DNA of 64,000 nucleotides. It comes from Punica granatum. Lineage: Eukaryota; Streptophyta; Magnoliopsida; Myrtales; Lythraceae. The notes beneath the pieces are model-generated. The model saw only the letters and a list, made by a program, of their open reading frames with translations. It did not search any database and had not been told where the DNA came from. Made by a program: the position numbers and the translations under genes. Below are positions 58,065 through 64,000 of this stretch, piece after piece. Each line of letters opens with the position of its first letter. Position 1 is the stretch's first letter. The DNA is taken from positions 15,066,001-15,130,000 of the forward strand of contig NC_045132.1 in the NCBI RefSeq assembly GCF_007655135.1, given 5' to 3'.

Positions 58065-58073
58065 AAGTTTCAT

Positions 58074-59160
58074 TGGCTAACCTCTCAACCCTCTAAATTT
58101 TCTCGATTTTTTTATTTTTAATTTAAGAAAAATTATGATATTCAATTATTATCTTGAAAAATATGAGTAATATTTAATCTTACGAAAAGATGTATATGAT
58201 ATAATTATATCTATATTTTATTTGTTTAGAATAACGAAAGGATTTCAACACATTTTTGGAGTAGCATATAGCTTTATACTTGCATGTGGGAAAAATAAAT
58301 TACATTCATGCATGCACCTTATGTGTATATCTATTTATTGTAATATAAAAAGCCAACAAGTAGAAACATAATGCGTCATGGAATCCAAATACGAAACCCT
58401 TAGCTCGATATTATATTGAATTTTCAATTTCAATGTATTGAATATTTACAGCATTTCGTTTGTACCATATTCAACGTGCTTGAGCTATTGTTTGTATTAT
58501 ATATACGTAATAATATGTAGTTAATTTTTTTGAAAAATTTAAAATTTTTGAATAATTTAAAAGATCTCCCAAAATACGTAATATCTTTTAAATTCAATAT
58601 ACAAAATGCCTTCTAAATATAATACCTAAAGATTCATTTTTTTATATCACCTTTCCACTCATTATAGTTTTCCTGTACTCTAACTTTTATACAATGTTTC
58701 AGTTATCATTCATAAGTGTCTATTATGTTTATCTGTTCAAATATATGATTTTGAAATATCTTTTCTTCTATCTACATTTTTGGTCATGCGACAAAAAATT
58801 TCCGCATAACGTGCGTGTATCAACTAATTTCCATTAAATATGACCTCTTTTCAATAACTAATTACTTTTTTTTGTTTATAATTATGCTGTTATCTTAATC
58901 TTAATAATATAAAGTATTAAAATATCTGAAACGTACGTTTAACACAACGTGCATGACCTTTGTTTTCTCCAGCAAGAAGATTTTTGGCAATTTTTTCGCC
59001 GTCGAAAAAGAAGATAACATTTTTGTCTTGTTTTAATTGACTAATTGCAGAAGTATATCTGTCGGAATATCGTATGTCCCCCCGGATTTTCCGCCCTACA
59101 TCAACATGACAATAATAAAATTTAAGAAAAAAAAGAAAGAAAAAAAAGAAAAGATCAATA
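58074..59160. other. Intergenic AT-rich sequence upstream of the TBL gene
   Basis: No gene. The distal promoter of the TBL gene is presumably in the last few hundred bases. Confidence 0.5.
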
Positions 59161-59783
59161 GTCCAAAACGGTCAATCGTTCGTTTTCCCACTTCCCCTTC
59201 TTCTTCTTCTTGCCCACAGCCACACAATTTCCACGACGCTGTCAGTGCTACCTCTCGCTATCCCCTTGGCAACAGAGTCTTCTGCCGAGCTTCAGTTTCT
59301 CTCTTGCCTAACTTCAATTGAAAATTTTCCCGGTTGCAGTTTGTTAGTTTCTGTGCTCGGGCCGGAGTTTCTTAGTTCATTCATTGTCTCATCTCCCGGC
59401 CGGCGAAGGAACACTGACAAGTGTTTTGAATACTTGAGAGGCACTTCACTTTCTCGCTCATAATCATCAGACGGAAAAGGAAGGCGGGATCGTGTTGAAT
59501 GCTTGAAAGTGGTCTCGCGCATTAACCACTGATCCTGTTGCTGTTTGTAGTAATTACCAGTAAGTGATGAAATGGGGGGGAACCCCTTATTCTGGAAATG
59601 GATATCTCCGCCATTAATGGCTTCTGGTGAGCCATAGACCCCATAGGCTCTCGTTCTCCCTCTCAAAGGTCCTTTCTTTTTGTACCCTTCTTCCACCCTT
59701 CCCATGACCCCTCATCATTCCTCTTCCTCGGCCCCAAGATGTCCAAGAAACCGAAGGATTCGGCCGTGGGATAAGTAGAGAAG
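59161..59783 (+). promoter_or_regulatory. Proximal promoter and 5' leader of the TBL gene
   Basis: The composition changes here from AT-rich to mixed, with a CTTCTTCTTCTTCTTG pyrimidine patch at about 59197-59213, common in plant leaders. The minus-strand frame 59705-59292 has no family signature and is probably incidental. No TATA box is clear. Confidence 0.4.
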
Positions 59784-62700
59784 ATGACCCATTTGGACTT
59801 GCTTAAGAGATTAAAGCGCTGGAACTCCCTGGAGCCTTCCTTTGGGGTGCTGGGCTTCCTCTTCGTTGCTTCCATCTTTGTCGGGTCTTTCTTTTGCTTG
59901 GATTACAGGGCTGTGACGCTGCGGCTGAAGGCCGCCGGGCTGGGTTCTTTGGGGAGTCCTTTCTCCACGCTTGTGGGCAGGAATGAGCGGCCGGGGTTTT
60001 TCGATGATGGGGGCAACGAGTGCGATGTGTTCGATGGAAACTGGGTTTGGGATGAAGGATACCCTCTGTATGAGAGCAGGGATTGCTCCCTATTGGATGA
60101 TGGGTTTAGGTGCTCTGAGAATGGAAGGCCTGATAGCTTTTACACCAAGTGGAGATGGCAACCCAAGAACTGCAACTTGCCCAGGTTTGCTTCTTGTTAA
60201 TTTGATCTCCGAGCAGTGTTCTGATTGGTTGATGAGCAATTGTTGAGTGTATCCTGGGTAGGTTGCATTGTTTTCTCGTATAAACAAATCGGAAGTTGTT
60301 TTAACTGTCTTTCTCTGTCTTCCTTTTTCCTGTCAGTCGTGCTCTTGGCCGGAGCTTGGTAAATCGGTTTACGAGAGTGTCGAATTCGAACTGCTCAGGA
60401 GAATAAGGATTTGGTTGTTAATGTGTTTTGTTACTGTGTTTTGCCGCAGTTCTCGCCATCTTTCCCTGATTTCTGTGGCTTGTTAATCGGAAGTCTTTTA
60501 CAAGCTAGAGTTTCAGAGCCGATTAACTTCATTCATTTAATTTTGTTCTAGCCGGGTGCTTGCTAAATGGATTACTTTTAGCTAAAATCCTTGGTTGTTA
60601 GTTCGTATTTGTAGCATCATAAGAATGAAGTTCTTCACAGTTTCCGGTTACAGGGAAGTGTTTCAAATCACCAAGTTAATGAATAATTGAAGGCGATAAG
60701 GTATCCGTGGATGAGCAAATAGCTCTGTGCTTGGTGATACATTTTAGATGTGGCTTGTGTATGTCGAATTTGAATTAGTATGGAGGCTCAGGGAAATAAC
60801 CGAACTATTCTCTAGCTTTAGATTCATATCTTCGAACCTCTCATTTGAGACTCTCCCCTTGCTAGCTAGTCGCCATTCAATATTTGCAGAGGGATTTATA
60901 TTAATGTGAAATATTCAGAATATTCTACTTTAATGAGTCATGCCACCCTCACTATGAGGTGACAAATTGGAAAGACGAGCATGCTTCAAAATAAGTAAAA
61001 TCAGGCAGAGCCCGTAGTAGTTAACAAAGTGCAAAATAGTTTGCGAATTGGAGCTCTTTCCCTGCTCTTTTAAGAACTGGTTTCTCTAAATATATTTTGA
61101 GGGACTCGACTAGGTGAAGCGGATAGATAAGAACTACTCCCTTCTCTTCCTTATGTTTCCATATGCTGCCTGTATTATATACGAGTTCCTACAACGATCC
61201 TTGCAGCAATCGAAAGATTCTTTTTCTTAATCCACTAGATGGTCCTGTGAAATTCCCTCATTGTAGGATGGGACGCATTTCCATGAGTACTGCTTTCGTC
61301 CTTTAAAACTTTCTAGTTCCTACTAGGGAAGTTCCATTTCATTCAGGGAAGAGCTTTCCTTCCATGGTGGTTGCTATACCAACAGATGATCAGATTTGTT
61401 GAGAAATGGTTTCTTTCTTTGTAAGTCGAATCTTTTATCACCTTACTCAGCATCCTTTTTTCTTGCTCAAGACAGATTTGATGCAGATGATATGCTAGAA
61501 AGACTCCGGAATCGACGGGTCGTATTCGTTGGGGACTCAATAGGAAGGAACCAATGGGAATCCCTTCTTTGTATGCTCGCCTCTGCTGTCTCCAACAAAT
61601 CCTCAATCTATGAGGCGAATGGTAGGTCCATCACGAAGCACATGGGGTTCTTGGTGTTCAAGTTCGAGGAATTCAACTGCACAGTTGAGTACTATCGAGC
61701 ACCGTTCCTCGTGGTCCAAGGCCGGGCTCCAGCAGGAAGCCCTGAGGAGGTCAAGTGTACTTTAAAACTCGATCTGATTGACTGGACTGCCAGCCAATGG
61801 AAGGATGCAGACATATTGATTTTCAATGCAGGCCATTGGTGGAACTATGAGAAAACTCTAAGAGGGTATGTTACGTATGTAATGAGTGTGGCCTTGATCT
61901 CTCTTTCAACTATCTTTCTCGTTTGGGTCTTTCTTTTCTGCGACAGATATCTCACCTGGCAGCTGCAAACCATATTTAGACTTATCTCAGGATATATGGT
62001 TTTCTCATATTACCTAGCCAAAAAAAAAAAAAAAGATATATGGTTTTCAAAGTCAATGAATTTTAATGGGATTGCATTAAAAATCTATTCCTTTTACTTG
62101 CAGTTTCTTGTGTGGAATTCTGAAGTTCTTGTACAATCGTATCTGCTTCCATTTAGATATTTTTGTTATTAGTGTTGCTATCAATTTGAGCTCTGGGAGA
62201 AGTGCAAATGGTGCATTTGTTTGTGGTTTCATTCAAACATGTTTTTGGCATCACAAGTATGCTTTGTGTAAATCTACAATAGGGGGTGTCACTTCCAAGT
62301 CGGGCCCGAGGTGAAGATGAATATGAGCGTTGAGGATGCATACCGGCAATCAATTGAGACTGTAATTGATTGGATTAGTGCTCACGTAAATACGAGCAAG
62401 ACTCAGGTCTACTTTCGCTCTTACGCTCCTGTCCACTTCAGGTTCGATGCCTCACTGATATACGTCTCTGCCATTTTATAACCCATCATTCTCTTGTTGA
62501 GCTTCTTCCCATGTTTGGTATTCTGCATTTTATCACAATCGGTATTAACTCGTGCTATCGTACGATTCACACATTTACTTGTATCATTGAATTCGACAGG
62601 GGCGGGGACTGGAAAACAGGGGGAAGCTGTCACTTAGAGAATTTGCCTGACTTGGGTCCCAGTTTTTCCCAAGCTTCCACTCACCAAGTGATCCTAATCG

Positions 62701-62972
62701 ATGTGTTGAAGAACTGGTACGGTGATATAGGGCAGAAGCAGCTCGAGCTGTTGAACATAACGGGCCTCACAGGCCGACGGAAGGATGGGCACTCCTCTTT
62801 GTACTACCTTGGGCCAGGCAATGGGCCTGCATCCCTTCACCGGCAGGACTGTAGTCACTGGTGCTTGCCTGGTGTTCCTGATACATGGAACGAGCTGCTG
62901 TACGCGTATGTCCTCAAGAGAGAGAGAGCTGGCTCAAGAAATCAAACAAGCGGTTCACAAGATCCATTATAA
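59784..62972 (+). CDS. TRICHOME BIREFRINGENCE-LIKE (TBL/DUF231) polysaccharide O-acetyltransferase
   Basis: Four exons, 59784-60184, 61476-61865, 62283-62441 and 62600-62972, with GT-AG introns (the first 1.3 kb), give 440 aa. This is a type II membrane protein: short N-terminus, membrane span about 20-40 ([18 protein letters not shown]). After only about 38 linker residues comes the TBL (PMR5N) domain about 79-134 ([30 protein letters not shown]), then the catalytic domain with GDS at 153-155 ([16 protein letters not shown]) and the DxxH motif D400-H403 in [14 protein letters not shown]. The family's esterase-type triad Ser, Asp and His is therefore present. It transfers acetyl groups to cell-wall polysaccharides in the Golgi. 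The N-terminus and membrane span recall Arabidopsis TBL10/TBL11 (TBL10 is linked to rhamnogalacturonan-I acetylation), but this is from memory and the substrate is unproven. It is complete. The ATG gives the expected membrane anchor. Confidence 0.92.
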
Positions 62973-64000
62973 TTCGGAAGAGAAAGATATCTCAAAGGTT
63001 ACTCCTAAAATCACACAAACATTACATGGACTTTTAGAGAGAAAGGTCAGCAATACCCCCGCGGCAAGGTACAAAGCATCATTGAAGTTTTGTTCTAAAG
63101 AGCTGAAGCTACAGGCACAGGATATACTCAAATACTACAGCTGCTTGCTTCTTTCTGATACCTCCTATTTGTATATAGGGATCCGCTGAAGGGACGTCAA
63201 TCTGGTGTAATTGCTGTATAGTTCATATGATCAAGGATGCCGGGTTGTGAAACCCGGAATTTCTTTAGGAATTTACGAGTAATCTGTAGTTGTAAATGAC
63301 AGATGAAATCATAGCATCCACCATATTCATCCCGGTTTCATTCTGTTGTACTTTCATCCTCTGTTTCTTGTTATCTATATTTCTATATATAAAAAAAAAG
63401 CTGATATATACTCAAACTATTACGTATTTGAATTGCAGAAAGAACCCAGGCCCACAATGCTATCTCCGCTTGAGCGTGCGGTGTGGCACTGTGTATGCAT
63501 AGGTTCTATTAGCAATTGTAGTTCTGGTGGCGTGGTCTCACTGCTTGTAAATTCACCAGAACCGATGCTAGAGAATAAACGAAGGAATCATTATAGTTGC
63601 ATGCAGCTTCACTGCAGACTCTTGCTGCAGGAGTCGTATCTGGATCGCCATCCAATGGCAGAGTACAAGTTCTTCGTGGCATTGTCATGCTCTGTTCAGT
63701 TTTACAGGCGAACTTTGTATAGATCACTACTTCTACCATGTCGAGCTTTTTAAACTTGTACTTCTGAGTTGCCTGTGACATATGAAAGACGGATCTTTCT
63801 GGGTTTTGTACTGTAATTCGATCTTCCTTTCTTGTGTCCTTCCTGTCGGTCGTACTTTCTGTTTTCTGTTATGTACGAAGGGTGTTTTCTGTTATATACT
63901 AAGGGTAATGACTGCAAGTTCACCTTCCTCTGAGGTTGAACAGACGACCTCGATCATGAAATCGACGAAGAAAGTCAAAATAGGTGATCATGGCATACTT
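62973..64000. other. 3' UTR and downstream flank of the TBL gene
   Basis: The first few hundred bases are probably the 3' UTR. The open frames at 63296-63753 have no recognised domain. The sequence to the window end has no supported gene. Confidence 0.45.

Noticed and set aside
63296..63781. Frames near the window end as the next gene
   Set aside because: No domain or start context, and overlapping frames occur on both strands; probably TBL 3' flank.

Overview
This window is plant nuclear DNA, probably from a woody eudicot. It holds intron-bearing genes of plant type, namely two PhzF-like isomerase genes, an intronless L-type lectin receptor kinase gene and a four-exon TRICHOME BIREFRINGENCE-LIKE (TBL) gene. 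These sit in AT-rich intergenic DNA full of nested LTR retrotransposons and small DNA transposons. The gag-like domain and repetitive arrays of the large retroelement remind me of repeats in pomegranate (Punica, Myrtales). That is recollection, not a search, and the species assignment is weak. I see no tRNA, rRNA, CRISPR or bacterial feature.

Layout. 1-5488: the 3' part of a large retroelement in + orientation (copy C): internal sequence, a minisatellite, a polypurine tract and a 3.2 kb LTR. It is inserted in a minus-strand Copia element whose 5' part occupies 5489-8454. 8697-10401: PhzF-like gene 1. 10.5-36.4 kb: a nest of repeats with TIR elements, the 5' part of a second Copia element (13.0-14.8 kb), and a 14.1 kb minus-strand element (15202-29276) with LTRs of about 3 kb. 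That element has a tRNA primer site, a broken gag-like gene and two minisatellites, but no polymerase that I can see. It is embedded in an LTR fragment of a related subfamily (14940-15201 and 29273-31290). More LTR-like sequence and a 1.1 kb hAT-like element (33314-34434) follow. 36608-38323: PhzF-like gene 2, a duplicate of gene 1. 38.8-39.9 kb: a three-copy tandem repeat of about 235 bp beside an unrecognised coding-like fragment. 40729-42771: the lectin receptor kinase, minus strand. 43-50 kb: AT-rich intergenic DNA with a MITE and a 2.6 kb Mutator-like TIR element carrying gene-like cargo. 50480-55678: a full-length but broken Copia element, minus strand. 57084-58064: a 1 kb Mutator-type MITE. 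59784-62972: the TBL gene, plus strand.

The four protein genes do not form a pathway. The PhzF pair is a segmental duplication about 28 kb apart in the same orientation. Each copy has a different lesion: copy 1 lacks the leader-intron donor seen in copy 2 and has gained an upstream ATG, while copy 2 has Gln in place of the expected catalytic Glu. The receptor kinase acts at the plasma membrane and the TBL protein acts on cell-wall polymers in the Golgi. The most unusual DNA is the retroelement minisatellites. Their units of 43 and 29 bp are not divisible by 3 and are free of stops in all three sense frames, so each array is open for 450-865 codons in every sense frame.
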